From contig CAJNDS010002081.1 of NCBI GenBank assembly GCA_905221605.1, positions 28,501-92,500 of the forward strand: a stretch of 64,000 bases of DNA, in the 5' to 3' direction. Shown here in pieces: positions 39,190-48,773 of the stretch. Under the pieces are notes generated by a model. It searched no databases. It saw nothing but the letters and a program-made list of their open reading frames with translations, and had not been told where the DNA came from. How positions within the stretch are numbered: the first letter of the stretch is position 1; each line of letters opens with the position of its first letter. Both the position numbers and the translations under genes were made by a program. Source of the stretch: Symbiodinium natans. Its lineage: Eukaryota; Sar; Dinophyceae; Suessiales; Symbiodiniaceae.

Positions 39190-39535
39190 ATATCAATTTA
39201 CCCCCCCCCCTCCTCCCCCCCCCTTCCAAAACCAAGGAATTCGTGTGATGTATCAATTTACGCCCCCCCCCCTCCCCCCCCCCCTCCCCCCCCCCCTCCC
39301 CCCCCCCCTCCCCCCCCCCCCTCCCCCCCCCCCCCCCCCCCCCCCTCCCCCCCCCCCCCCTTCCAAAACCAAGGAATTCGTGTGATATATCAATTTAACC
39401 CCCCCCCCCCTCCTCCCCCCCCTCCTCCCCCCCCTCCTCCCCCCCTCCTCCCCCCCCCCTCCTCCCCCCCCTCCCCCCCCTCCCCCCCCCCTCCCTCCCC
39501 TCCCCCCCCCCCTACCCCCCCCCCCCCTAATAAGA
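39190..39535. repeat. Poly-C/CT tract with embedded 38-bp repeat
   Basis: Three copies of TATCAATTTA at the left of C-runs, two with the preceding TTCCAAAACCAAGGAATTCG, so this is a roughly 75-150 bp tandem unit whose C-run length varies. Confidence 0.93.
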
Positions 39536-40338
39536 TTGTGTCAATGATACGCTGTTTTCTGGCCGTGGTCGGCCCCCTACTGCTAAAGCAGATAAAACTC
39601 CAGCTCCGCTACGCGAGCTTTCGTGATAACAATAATAATAATGATAGTAAAAGTAATAATCATAGTAATAGAAAATAATAGTAATACTAAGACTGAGAGT
39701 ATTAGTAATAATACCACGACTAGTAATAATAATAATAATAATAATAATAGTAATAATAATAAGAGTAATAGTAATCATATTACTAATCGTAATAGGAATA
39801 ATAATAGTAATAATCATAACAATAATAATAATAATAATAATAATAGTAATAGTAGCAACATACTAATAATAATCGTAACAATAATAATACTAATAGTAAT
39901 CGTAGTAATCATAGTACAATTAAATCATGATTTAATGGTGCAAATAGGTACCAATCAGGACAAGTCTCTGCTATACCATTAACTCAGGATTTAATTGTCT
40001 TCCAGTCAAACGCAAAGAAACACAATTAAATCTGGATTTAATTGTGTCGTTGGAGGGGACAAGGTATGTCGAGGTAGGTCAAAGCCCAACCCAAATGCAA
40101 CAACTAAATCAGGATTTAGTTTTTTAGACTTCTGGATTCATTGGTTTTCGAAAACCGGTATGTGTTGAATTTTACGTCGGGGCTTTGGGAGGACTGAGAA
40201 GGGCAGGGGTGCAGTTCCGGCTCCGATTTTGGCATTTGGCCTTAGAAAGGGGGGGGGGGGGGGCCGCCGGCGAAAAAGGTCCGGTTTTTGCTGGGATTTT
40301 GGCATCCTAAACCCTAAACCCTGAGAGGACTTCGGGGC

Positions 40339-40409
40339 CTGCCCTCAAGATGGGCCGAATGAAGCCTCTCCACCAGGGCCCTGGCACCAGTTCGCAGGGC
40401 CTTGCGGGC
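40339..40409 (-). CDS. Putative exon, helical
   Basis: Acceptor GTCTCAG|GCCCGC. Reads ARKALRTGARALVERLHSAH then LEG. Donor is GC (GGCAG|GCCCCG). Confidence 0.5.
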
Positions 40410-40549
40410 CTGAGACATTGGAACGGGCCGAAAGAGGTTGCTTTGGGGCTTGGGCTTAGGGCGTGTAGGGTATTTAGGGGGTTTGGAGGTTGGAGGTTTA
40501 GGGGATGGAGGCTGTGGCTGCGCACCTACATGGGCGGACCCGAACTCGA

Positions 40550-40598
40550 CTTGACACACACACACACAGACACACAGACACACAGACACACAGACACA

Positions 40599-40632
<34 letters not shown>
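40550..40632. repeat. (CA)n / CACAGA microsatellite
   Basis: About 40 dinucleotides. A TATGTATGTACGTA-rich block follows at 40800-40960. Confidence 0.95.
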
Positions 40633-40633
<1 letters not shown>

Positions 40634-41084
40634 CCCCATCAAAACCGTACACCATATGTGCACAGACAGACATGCGCACCACACCGGTATGCAAATACTA
40701 AAGGGGTCGGAATAATTGCTGATGGTCCCGTTATCATTGTATTACAATAGCACCCAAAACCCTGTTTAATCATCAAGGCCCCGATCTTACATTCTTGTAG
40801 ATGTATACATACACACTCGTGCACATTTGCATGCATGCATGGATGTATGTACGTAAGCATGTACGTATGTATGTATGTATGTACGTATGTATGTATGTAT
40901 GTATGCATGTCATGTCTGTATGGAAGTGATTTATGTATGTGTGTATGTACTTAAAATCTTAAAGCATGTATGTAGGCATGTACGTGTATCTGCCTGTAGT
41001 GCAGGTTTCAGGGGTTAGGGTTTAGGGTAGAGGAAGGTTGAGGCTGCGGCCTAGTTTAGGGCTCGGGGTTTGAAGGGTCGACAC

Positions 41085-41145
41085 CTTCAGTGGCCGCGTT
41101 GGAGGTTGGAAAGTAGGCAAATTCTAAGTCCCGCATCCAAGCAAC
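41085..41145 (-). CDS. Putative 61-nt exon
   Basis: CAGCTTAG| then VAWMRDLEFAYFPTSNAATE then GAAG|GTGTCG. Phase 0 to 1, canonical GT-AG. Confidence 0.55.
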
Positions 41146-41189
41146 CTAAGCTGAAATCCCCGAGCCCTAGAACCCGCAGTCTGAAAACC

Positions 41190-41283
41190 CCGATCAGGTT
41201 TCTGGGTGAGGCTCCCGGGTGAGTGAGGCTTGCGGTTTCTTAACATACTGGCCCTGACGTTCAGGTTTTTCTCATAAGCTTCG
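41190..41283 (-). CDS. Putative exon, basic
   Basis: GGGCTCAG| then EAYEKNLNVRASMLRNRKPH and SPGSLTQK. Follows the CCCCCAAA array (sense TTTGGGGG). The frame remains open to the acceptor of the 41145 exon. Confidence 0.45.
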
Positions 41284-41289
41284 CTGAGC

Positions 41290-41672
41290 CCTAAACCTCC
41301 AAACCTCCAAACCTCCAAACCTCCAAACCTCCAAACCTCCAAACCTCCAAACCCCCAAACCCCCAAACCCCCAAACCTCCAAACCCCCAAACCCCCAAAC
41401 CCCCAAACCCCCAAACCCCCAAACCCCCAAACCCCCAAACCCCCAAACCCCCAAACCCCCAAACCCCCAAACCCCCAAACCCCCAAACCCCCAAACCCCC
41501 AAACCCCCAAACCCCCAAACCCCCAAACCCCCAAACCCCCAACCCAAACCCAAACCCCCAAACCCCCAAACCCCCAAACCCCCAAACCCCCAAACCCCCA
41601 AACCCCCAAACCCCCAAACCCCCAAACCCCCAAACCCCCAAACCCTAAACCCTGAACCCTGAACCCTGAACC
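41290..41672 (-). repeat. CCCCCAAA / CCTCCAAA octamer array
   Basis: About 44 octamers, with CCTCCAAA at the 5' side and one short CCCAAACCC interruption (41540). A TTTGGGGG form not seen elsewhere in the window. Confidence 0.95.
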
Positions 41673-41759
41673 CTGGCCGGGCCTCCAGAGGCAGCTCCTC
41701 AAGAGACCAGGCCTGGCTGTCCATGCAGCAGCCCCAAGGCCGGTTTGGGGCTTCGGGCA

Positions 41760-42240
41760 TTTAGGGTTTAGGGTTTAGGGTTTAGGGTTTAGGGTTTAGG
41801 TTTAGGGTTTAGGGTTTAGGGTATAGGGTATAGGGTTTAGGGTTTAGGGTTTAGGGTTTGGAGTTTCGGTGGTTTAGAGTTTATCGGGGAGCGGTTTCGG
41901 TGTTCTTGGGGCTATTTTGGGTTTAGGGTGTAGATGGTTTATAGGGTTCAGGGTTTAGGGTTTGTAGGGTTTGAGGCTTAGGGGTTTCGGAGTTATAGGG
42001 GAAAGTTTAGGGTTCATAGGGTTTGCGGTTTAGGGTGTTTAGGGTTTCTAGGGTTTCTGGCGTTTATAGGGTTTACAGGGCTTATAGGGTTTCTGGGACT
42101 CATAGGGTTTATAGGGTTCATGGGTTTGCAGGGTTTATAGGGCTTCTAGGGTTTATAGAGTTTACAGGGTTTATAGGGTTTGGAGGGTTTAGAGGGTTTA
42201 GAGAGCTTAGGGTTCACAGGGTTTAGGAGCTAGGGGTGTA
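41760..42240 (+). repeat. TTTAGGG array grading into degenerate TTTATAGGG-like DNA
   Basis: Perfect heptamers to about 41860, then 380 bp of irregular GGGTTTATAGGG, GGGTTTACAGGG and GGGTTTCTAGGG. No gene seen to 42600 apart from weak frames. Confidence 0.85.
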
Positions 42241-42615
42241 GGGTTCCTGCTTCAGAAACCCCCTCATAGGATTCTTTGGAGCCCACGAAAGAAGGTAAGG
42301 GGGGCTCGAAAGCTAGGCGGGACGGTACCCGTTTCAGGTTCCATACAAAGGACTGTGATTTCTGGGTTGGGGATCCAAACATGCATGCTTTCCCCCCCCC
42401 CCCCCCCAGTGGCTAAGCCCTAAGCACAGACCCTATAAGGTTCAGCGCGCAAAGCACTCAACTGGGCCATCTCGGCAACACTGGCCTACCCGACCCGGGC
42501 CTTTCGCCCAAACGCAGATAAAGGGGGGGGGGGGGGGTAGGTTTAGGGTTTGGGCTTCATGGCTTAGGGGTTTTATGCTGAAACCCCACAACCCAAAACC
42601 CCGAAGCCGAAATAC

Positions 42616-42699
42616 CTGCAAAAGGGCACGGGCCTCCCGAGACCTGAAGATTTGACGGATCAGCGCCTCTTGCATGGTTGGGAAAGCAAACAAGGGTTC
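42616..42699 (-). CDS. Putative exon, helical
   Basis: Reads FAFPTMQEALIRQIFRSREA then RALLQ and ends at TTTTGCAG|GTATTT. Likely the most downstream exon of the minus-strand gene at 42.6-43.9 kb. Confidence 0.6.
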
Positions 42700-42732
42700 T
42701 TTCTTAGAACTCTAGCTGTGAAAGTATGAGAG

Positions 42733-42828
42733 AACCCTAAACCCTAAACCCTAAACCCTAAACCCTAAACCCTAAACCCTAAACCCTAAACCCTAAACCC
42801 TAAACCCTAAACCCTAAACCCTAAACCC
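42733..42828 (-). repeat. CCCTAAA array in intron
   Basis: About 13 perfect heptamers between two minus-strand exons. Confidence 0.95.
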
Positions 42829-42829
42829 C

Positions 42830-42960
42830 AACCACGTGTGCCAACGTCTTGGTGGCCACATAGGATGCTCCCTCACCACCCATTCCAGCACGGACTCTGC
42901 TCAGAGCTTCCTGTGCATCATAAACAACTTGCAAAGTGCTGCATCTTGAGCCCTTATCAG
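42830..42960 (-). CDS. Exon of minus-strand gene (42.6-43.9 kb)
   Basis: Reads STLQVVYDAQEALSRVRAGM then GGEGASYVATKTLAHV. Strong protein-like composition. Its sense 3' edge touches the CCCTAAA array. Confidence 0.6.
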
Positions 42961-43037
42961 ACCTCTCAAGCCCTAAACCCCTGACCCCTAAACCCCAAGT
43001 CCGTACATTCAACCCCGAACATTGACCCCTAGACTCC

Positions 43038-43144
43038 TGAAGCCCCAATCTGAGTGTGTCTTGTCCAGTCCCTGGCCTTATCTGCAGCAAAGCCCGGACT
43101 GCTCAGAGCCTCAGCACGGAATTCGGACGTTTCGCCCGGGGTTG
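43038..43144 (-). CDS. Exon of the same gene
   Basis: Reads ATPGETSEFRAEALSSPGFA then ADKARDWTRHTQIG. No obvious acceptor at its start; the donor side is uncertain. Confidence 0.55.
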
Positions 43145-43241
43145 CGTAGGGCTTGCGGTTCAGCGTTTGATAGAGTGTTTAGGGTTTAGGGTTTAGGGTT
43201 TAGGGCTTAGGGTTTAGGATTTAGGGTTTAGGGTTTAGGTT

Positions 43242-43348
43242 CTGGCAATTTTTGGGTTCAGCTTATACCACTCAAACACTTGCCCAACTCTCAGGATGGT
43301 GTCCTCCAGACTCCCAAGCCCTCGCACCTCAAACCCATAAACCCTGAA
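43242..43348 (-). CDS. Exon of the same gene
   Basis: Immediately after the family B element (CAACTAGTAG|TTCAGG) the frame reads FRVYGFEVRGLGSLEDTILR then VGQVFEWYKLNPKIA. The sense 3' edge is GCCAG|AACCTAAACC, without a GT, possibly a GA-type donor. Confidence 0.6.
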
Positions 43349-43436
43349 CTACTAGTTGCTTAAGAACCCCGAAGGAATAAAGAATATATAATCCCAAGAA
43401 TATGTGTGTTTTTCGGTGTTCTTGAGCAATTAGTAG
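43349..43436 (-). mobile_element. Family B introner-like element
   Basis: 88 bp. Termini CTACTAGTTGCTTAAGAACC / GTGTTCTTGAGCAATTAGTAG. On plus it has GT-AG ends, but both flanking exons are on minus, where the donor would be GC (AATT|GCTCAAG) or lie slightly upstream. Confidence 0.75.
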
Positions 43437-43550
43437 TAAACCCCCGAAACTGCATCGCTTTCTGGCCGATGGCGCACATGCCAAACCCAGACCCTAACAT
43501 CACCGGGAAGAGCCTGCTCCAGGTGCGCGGTGAGGTTCCGCCCATTCTGG
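43437..43550 (-). CDS. Exon of the same gene
   Basis: Acceptor GAACCCCAG|CCAGAATG. Reads NGRNLTAHLEQALPGDVRVW then VWHVRHRPESDAVSGVYY up to the family B element. A second frame (GSGFGMCAIGQKAMQFRGFT) is also open. Confidence 0.6.
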
Positions 43551-43812
43551 CTGGGGTTCAAGAGGAGGGGCGGCGTGTTTCTGGGGAGGTCACTTGAAGG
43601 GTCATGGGTACTTACAGGTGGGATTCTTGGTACCCTAAATAAGGCTATAACCATAGCTACCCTACTCATAACCCATGAACCTCCGAGCATGACCATAATG
43701 AAGGAAGACACCCTGAACCACATAGGAGGTCTTCACGATGAGTTCAGATTTTTTGGCTCTCATTGTCGAGCTCTCTGAGTGGGGGCTTGGGGGTGAGGGT
43801 TGGTGGGTAGGT

Positions 43813-43905
43813 TTTGGGCATTCGTGCCCGCTTTGGCCCGAATCTTGAACAACCGCCCAGACACATCCAAAAAGGGGTGCTTCGTAGTTCAGACTCAGGG
43901 GGCTG
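43813..43905 (-). CDS. Exon of the same gene (most upstream seen)
   Basis: Reads SPLSLNYEAPLFGCVWAVVQ then DSGQSGHECPKP. Preceded by a TTTCTACCCT satellite (43930-44035). Confidence 0.5.
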
Positions 43906-43929
43906 CTGATGTAGGTGTCAGACTTTCCA

Positions 43930-44035
43930 CGCTTTCTACCGTTTCTACCCTTTCTACCCTTTCTACCCTTTCTACCCTTTCTACCCTTTCCACCCTTTCC
44001 ACCCTTTCCACCCTTTCCACCCTTTCTACCCTTTC
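43930..44035. repeat. 10-bp satellite TTTCTACCCT / TTTCCACCCT
   Basis: About ten decamers in two homogeneous blocks (TACC then CACC). Confidence 0.95.
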
Positions 44036-44101
44036 TCCCCCAGCGCCTCATTCGGCTCTCCGTCGAGGTCACTTTCCTCACGCACCTTGGGCGGAGGGGG
44101 T

Positions 44102-44245
44102 GTAGGGTTTAGGGTTTAGGGTTTAGGGTTTAGGGGTTAGGGTTTAGGGTTTAGGGTTTAGGGTTTAGGGTTTAGGGTTTAGGGTTTAGGGTTTAGGGTT
44201 TAGGGTTTAGGGTTTAGGGTTTAGGGTTTAGGGTTTAGGGTTGGG
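44102..44245 (+). repeat. TTTAGGG array
   Basis: About 20 heptamers with one octamer. Confidence 0.95.
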
Positions 44246-44431
44246 GTTGTGGGGGGCAGGGGGAGACATTTCGGGGGTAGGGGGTTCAGGGAACTAACAA
44301 AAACAAACAACAACACTTATGTTACTTCGAACATCCCCGCCTTGCTCCTCGCCAAAAAGGAAAGAGCGCAAAGAAGATGTTCAAACAAAGAGACATTGAT
44401 TCAAATACGCTTCTTCGTTTTTGCTTGCAAT

Positions 44432-44700
44432 TGGGGTTGGGCACTCCAGGGAGTCTCTGGGGCTGGGCACTCCAGGAGTCTCTCGGTTGGGCACTCCAGG
44501 GAGTCTCTTCAGCTCCAAAAAAGGTCTCTGGGCTGGGCACTCCAGAAAAACTCTGGGGTTGGGCACTCCAGGAGCACTCCAGGTGTCTGGACTCTGGGGT
44601 TGGGCACTTGAGGGAGACTTTGGAGTTGGGCAATTCAAGGCACTCGGTTGGGCCCAGCAGTCTGGCTGGGAGACTCTGGGTTGGGCACGTTTTTGTAGGA
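44432..44700. repeat. Minisatellite of about 26-35 bp (GGTTGGGCACTCCAGG)
   Basis: Nine imperfect units of TCTGGGGTTGGGCACTCCAG plus GGAG. ORFs in all frames come from the repeat. Confidence 0.9.
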
Positions 44701-44783
44701 GTAGACCGGGCGAGGAGAAGAGTTGAGTTTAAAATCTAACAACCCCACACCGAGGGTGGGGAAAAAGAAGAAAAGCGGAACCC

Positions 44784-44885
44784 TGCCCTCACACTGGGCG
44801 GCCCCGCCACCACAATCAGGTGCGGCGACAGCACGCGCCCGAAGCGCGCGAAGGCTGCTTTGGAGCTGTTGGCCAGGAGCTGGAA
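44784..44885 (-). CDS. Putative exon
   Basis: CTGCTCAG| then FQLLANSSKAAFARFGRVLS and PHLIVVAGPPSVRA. Helical then hydrophobic. The plus strand is also open but poorer. Confidence 0.6.
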
Positions 44886-45019
44886 CTGAGCAGAGGCACT
44901 GCCAGAGTATAACCCCTAAACCCTGAACCCTGAACCCTAAACCCTAAACCCACATCACCCACCCCTGAACTACCCGGACCTAGACCCCCCAAATATCTTC
45001 TCAAGCCGGATTTGGGGCC

Positions 45020-45490
45020 TTCTAATATTAATACGGGCACAGTGAGACAGAAGTTGCGCCCTTGTGCTCTCTTAAAAGACGAAGAGAATTATATGTCCTA
45101 AAGGTAAAGCTAATATGCATACTAAGATTTATCACTTCCAAGACCAGGAGATCTCATAATTTAATATCATGCGTTCGTACACTCACTTGTTATAATATTA
45201 CGGGCAAAGGACAAGGATTTTATTGCGCTTATAAATGCGCCCCAGTTTAGGATTTACTATTTTATTAGTCTTTTTACTCACTTTTTCTACATTCATTTCC
45301 TAATTTCCGGATTATTAAGAGAACGCATGAAAATAGAGAACGGTGTACAGAAGTTGTAGATGGTGTACACGCCCCATTAAAAGACTTATTATGGGCGTGA
45401 ATTAAATGAATGAATGGGCTTATTTTGCGGGGTTCTTATTCGTGCGGCGTTACATTCATTTTTATTCATTGCAAAGCCGCATGAAAAGAT
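45020..45490. other. AT-rich island of unknown origin
   Basis: About 470 bp with clearly lower GC than its surroundings, few telomere-like units, several ATTCATT/AATGAAT motifs and a GCGGCGTTACATTCATTTTT ... GCAAAGCCGC inverted pair at about 45448-45481. No convincing ORF. Could be an organelle-derived insert, a decayed element or a regulatory region. Confidence 0.5.
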
Positions 45491-45514
45491 CTTCCAAAAT
45501 AGCAAGCCTAAGCC

Positions 45515-45592
45515 CTAACCCCTAAACCCTAAACCCCAAACCCTAAACCCTAAACCCAAACCCTAAACCCCAAACCCTAAACCCTACACAAC
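45515..45592 (-). repeat. Telomere-type tract
   Basis: CCCTAAA, CCCCAAA and CCCAAA units. Confidence 0.9.
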
Positions 45593-45601
45593 CTGAGGCA
45601 C

Positions 45602-45673
45602 CTGGTGGGCCATCCGGGCCAGGTCCCTGAGCTGGTCGTTCTGCACCACGTTGATGGTCATGTAGACCAGGGT
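45602..45673 (-). CDS. Putative 72-nt exon
   Basis: AAGCCCAG| then TLVYMTINVVQNDQLRDLAR and MAHQ then CACCAG|GTGCCT. Phase 0-0, GC-ending codons. Lies between CCCTAAA (45515-45592) and TTTAGGG (45700-45900) arrays. Confidence 0.65.
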
Positions 45674-45699
45674 CTGGGCTTAAGAACTCTGAATAGGGC

Positions 45700-45900
45700 T
45701 AGGGTTTAGGGTTTAGGGTTTAGGGTTTAGGGTTTAGGGTTTAGGGTTTAGGGTTTAGGGGTTTAGGGGTTTAGGGTTTAGGGTTTAGGGTTTAGGGTTT
45801 AGGGTTTAGGGTTTAGGGTTTAGGGTTTAGGGTTTAGGGTTTAGGGTTTAGGGTTTAGGGTTTAGGGTTTAGGGTTTAGGGTTTAGGGTTTAGGGTTTAG
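45700..45900 (+). repeat. TTTAGGG array
   Basis: About 28 heptamers. GGGCTTCATAGGGCT-type degenerate repeats follow to 46060. Confidence 0.95.
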
Positions 45901-46357
45901 AGGCTGAATAGGGCTTCATAGGGCTTTCTAGGGCTTTATGGGGCTTAATAGGGCTTCATAAGGCTGAGTAGGGCTTCATAGGGCTTATTATAGGGCTAAA
46001 TAGGGGGTTTTTGGGGCTTATGATAGGGCTGATGAAGGCTGATTAGGGCTTACAGGGGATGTAGGGAGTCTAACGCTCAGGGATCCCCTCCCTTACTCCC
46101 CCTTCAGCACTGGTAAGTCAAGAGCCTGAAGCCTAAGACCATCCCTGCCCTCCTGAAACCTGACACCCAGGACACCCAGGCCTGGGGTATCAGGACGTTC
46201 GCTGCAAAGAGCCTGCCGAAGGAAATGCTTAGGCTTAAACCTAAACCCGAATTTGGGCTTCGGGTTTGGGCACTGTAGGGTTGGGAGTTGAGATTCAAGC
46301 ATTGAGGGAATTCAGATGGTGTGTGGTGCTTGAGAGATGTGGGGCTGAAGCCCCAAA

Positions 46358-46436
46358 CTGCTACTTGCTTAAGAAGAAAGACAATAATGCGTATCTTGCC
46401 CTAAAACGATGAATAGTGGTTTTAGGCAAACAGCAG
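46358..46436. mobile_element. Family B-related element
   Basis: 79 bp, termini CTGCTACTTGCTTAAGAA / GGCAAACAGCAG; the ends are more diverged than in the other copies. Confidence 0.55.
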
Positions 46437-46514
46437 TGATGTCCACGGGGGTGCGGCCTGTTGGGGTGTGGGATCCTCCTTGCGAGATGACTTCACGCGT
46501 CTAACTGCACAGGA

Positions 46515-46655
46515 TAGGTTTAGGGTTAGGGTTTGGGGTTTGGAGTCAAGGGCTTAGGGCTTAGGGTTTAGGGTTTAGGGTTTAGGGTTTAGGGTTTAGG
46601 GTTTAGGGTTTAGGGCTTAGGGTTTAGGGTTAGGGTTTAGGGTTTAGGGTTTACG
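46515..46655 (+). repeat. TTTAGGG array
   Basis: About 18 heptamers with TTAGGG and CTTAGGG variants. Confidence 0.93.
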
Positions 46656-46734
46656 GCTTAGGGCAGTACCAAGCGAAGTTCAGGGCCAAATGCAAACCAA
46701 AGCGACGGAGCACCTCCACAGCTTCAGTAAACCC
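46651..46734 (-). CDS. Putative exon, helical
   Basis: GGTTCAAG| then GFTEAVEVLRRFGLHLALNF and AWYCPK. It stops at a TAA formed by the adjoining TTTACGG unit. The helix pair loosely recalls a PPR/TPR element; not claimed. Confidence 0.5.
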   Translation of the reverse strand, partial: GFTEAVEVLRRFGLHLALNFAWYCPKP

Positions 46735-46767
46735 CTTGAACCCAGGAACTCCTCAAGCCTCTGAGAC

Positions 46768-46995
46768 TTGGTTTAGGGTTTAGGGTTTAGGGTTTAGGGT
46801 TTAGGGTTTAGGGTTTAGGGTTTAGGGTTTAGGGTTTAGGGTTTAGGGTTTAGGGTTTAGGGTTTAGGGTTTAGGGTTTAGGGTTTAGGGTTGGGTTTAG
46901 GGTTTGGGGTTTGGGGTTTGGGGTGTAGGGTTTAGGATTTAGGGTTTAGGGTCCAGGGTCGAGGATCTCGAGTTTAGGGTTTAGGGCTTAGGGGT
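46768..46995 (+). repeat. TTTAGGG array
   Basis: About 30 heptamers with a TTTGGGG patch. Confidence 0.94.
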
Positions 46996-47018
46996 TAGGC
47001 GGGAATCAGTCTTCTTCG

Positions 47019-47096
47019 CCTCCACTGCTCCAGCTCGTTGACCTGTTTCAAGCCCTGCGAGTCACAGAGGTTGAGGTGAAAGTCCAGGCCCGTCGC
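47019..47096 (-). CDS. Putative exon
   Basis: ACCTGCAG| then ATGLDFHLNLCDSQGLKQVN and ELEQWRRRR. It lies between two TTTAGGG arrays. Confidence 0.55.
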
Positions 47097-47100
47097 CTGC

Positions 47101-47268
47101 AGGTTTAGGGTTTAGGGTTTAGAGTTTAGGGTTGAGGGTTGAGGGTTGAGGGTTGAGGGTTGCGGGTTGAGGGTTGCGGGTTGCGGGTTTAGGGTTGAGG
47201 GTTTAGGGTTTAGGGTTTAGGGTTTAGGGTTTAGGGTTTAGGGTTTAGGGTTTAGGGTTTAGGGTTTC
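47101..47268 (+). repeat. TTTAGGG/TTGAGGG/TTGCGGG array
   Basis: About 22 heptamers with TTGAGGG and TTGCGGG blocks. Confidence 0.94.
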
Positions 47269-47329
47269 AGCGTGAGCTCTAAACCCAAAAACCTGAACCC
47301 CACATGGGGTTTAGGACTGTAAAGCTTAG

Positions 47330-47420
47330 GCAGTGGTGTGCGGGGTCCGAGGCTCCCTCAGATATCATCTTGGTCCAGGCAAAGAGGAACCTAACCCCAA
47401 CTCAAAGAAACCTAGCCAAA
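47330..47420 (+). CDS. Putative exon
   Basis: GCTTAG| then QWCAGSEAPSDIILVQAKRN. Right edge uncertain (GC donor at GTCCAG|GCAAAG or read on). Confidence 0.45.
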
Positions 47421-47470
47421 CCCTAAACCCTAATCCCCTAGCCCCTGAAGGGGTTTAGGCTCGACTGAAG

Positions 47471-47570
47471 ATCTGCAGCCAACTGAAGACAGCCTCAGGA
47501 CGGTCCGTCTACAAGGGCGTCTCGGGGCGGACCCAAGGCCACACAGCAGGACGAAACGCGGCGAGTAGAG
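47471..47570 (+). CDS. Putative 100-nt exon, possible AP2-like fragment
   Basis: GACTGAAG| then ICSQLKTASGRSVYKGVSGR and TQGHTAGRNAASR then TAGAG|GTACGG. S.YKGVS.R resembles the first strand of an AP2/ERF DNA-binding domain, but the tryptophan motif is absent, so this is only a hint. A second plus frame is open too. Confidence 0.45.
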
Positions 47571-47699
47571 GTACGGGCACAGTAGCCCTAAACCCTAAAC
47601 CCTAAGCTCTAAACTGACCGAAACCCTTTGGGCTCGAGAGGGAGTTCTGAACCCGAATATTCAAAGTAGGCCCCCCCTAAACCCTGAACCCTGAATCCG

Positions 47700-48256
47700 T
47701 AGTTCGTAGCCTTGACAGCTTCGCGGCTTGTGGAAGGCTTGAAATGACTGTATTGTCGCGCCTTAAGTACACATAAGCAAATAAATAAATATCTCTATAT
47801 ATATTTACACACGCACATAGACATTGCTTATTTATATTGAGAGTTATATGTATATAATGTTGATATGCTTACGCTTATTTGCTGCCGTGTTCGTTTGATT
47901 TTTCTATCTCGTTCTGTTGATAAAGAACAACTAGGGTTCACAAGCCCGACCTAGACCGTCAAAGCCCTCCTTTATCGACCCTGCAAGCCCTGCCACGCTG
48001 AAACCCTCAGCCTCTGAACCCTACAAACCATCGACCCTCAGACCACTCAACAGCCCCTGGAAGCGCCCCCCCACCCACTCCCCCATGAAACACCTCGGCT
48101 GGTAGGACGGCGGACCAAAGACCTCCGGTGGGAGGCGTCTTTTTTTGGGGTGAGGGATTTAGGGTAGGAGGGAAGTATGGACTTCTCACTTCCGATCTGG
48201 GTTGTCAGTCATAAGCCTTGGGTCTTGGGTCTCGGTTTCCCTTCAGAAATTACAGC
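47700..48256. other. Unique and AT-rich DNA, no firm gene
   Basis: An AT-rich patch (47770-47880) with ATATATTTA repeats, then GC-rich sequence. A minus reading GPPSYQPRCFMGEWVGGRFQ (about 48125-48055) may be an exon. Confidence 0.4.
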
Positions 48257-48385
48257 AGGTTTCCCCAACTCCCAACTGCGCAGAGTCCTGCCCACCCCCG
48301 CCCCCTCCGCCTTTGGTCAGGGAGTCGCGCGTCTGCCCCGCAGGAAACACGAAGTCCTTGCTTTTCTGAGCCCCACCGGCTTTGG
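48257..48385 (+). CDS. Putative exon
   Basis: Reads NSQLRRVLPTPAPSAFGQGV then ARLPRRKHEVLAFLSPTGFG, up to a G-rich tract. Acceptor ATTACAG|CAGG. Confidence 0.45.
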
Positions 48386-48397
48386 TGGGGGCTGGGT

Positions 48398-48407
48398 GGG
48401 GGGGGGT

Positions 48408-48451
<44 letters not shown>
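48398..48451. repeat. Poly-G tract
   Basis: About 50 bp of near-pure G. Similar G runs lie at 52966-52991 and 57484-57513. Potential quadruplex former. Confidence 0.95.
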
Positions 48452-48660
48452 GGCTTTTCAACCTTAGGTCCCCCGCGGGGAAGCCTCACAATGTCAACCC
48501 AACGTCTTTGCCCACCTTAAACCCCGAAAAACCCTAAATCCCCAAAAACCCCCAAAACCCCCCAAAACCCTCAAAAACCCACAAAGCCCTTTAAGATCCA
48601 GCCGTCCTCGCGTCCCGTGAGATTCTGCGTCCAAGCTGTGAGGAGGGTGGACTTTCCAAC

Positions 48661-48773
48661 CTGCACAGCACTTGTGCGGAATCGCAGGAGACGAAGAGCT
48701 CCCTTCTTCATGTCGGGATTGACTCGTGTGTAGATTGTTTGAGAAGGCGTCAGGAAACTGAAGGCGACGGAGT
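48661..48773 (-). CDS. Exon of a minus-strand gene (48.6-49.4 kb)
   Basis: GTCTGTGAG| then SVAFSFLTPSQTIYTRVNPD and MKKGALRLLRFRTSAVQ then GTGCAG|GTTGGA. The frame continues open past the donor as VGKSTLLTAWTQNLTGREDG, which contains a GKST tetrad; this may be unspliced coding sequence instead. Confidence 0.6.

Larger units (their letters stand above)
37965..40121. repeat. Palindrome cluster AATTAAATC-NN-GATTTAATT (8 copies plus a half site)
   Basis: Copies at 38027-38054, 38083-38100, 38449-38472, 38487-38512, 39918-39936, 39975-39998, 40021-40046 and 40102-40121, with a half site GATTTAATTG at 37966. Arms of 8-13 bp around a 2-bp centre (AG, AA, AT, AC, AT, AG, TG, AG). Outer bases change on both arms together (CACAATT/AATTGTG versus AAACAATT/AATTGTTT; AACTAAATC/GATTTAGTT). 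Between the copies lie simple repeats. Confidence 0.85.

Noticed and set aside
41124-41760. 160-190 codon ORFs of GFGGLGVW repeats
   Set aside because: Translation of the CCCCCAAA octamer array; only the non-repeat end (EAYEKNLN...) was kept as an exon.
48600-48661. P-loop NTPase from VGKSTLLTAW
   Set aside because: The GKST tetrad lies just past a good donor and lacks the preceding GxxxxGK spacing; too weak to call.
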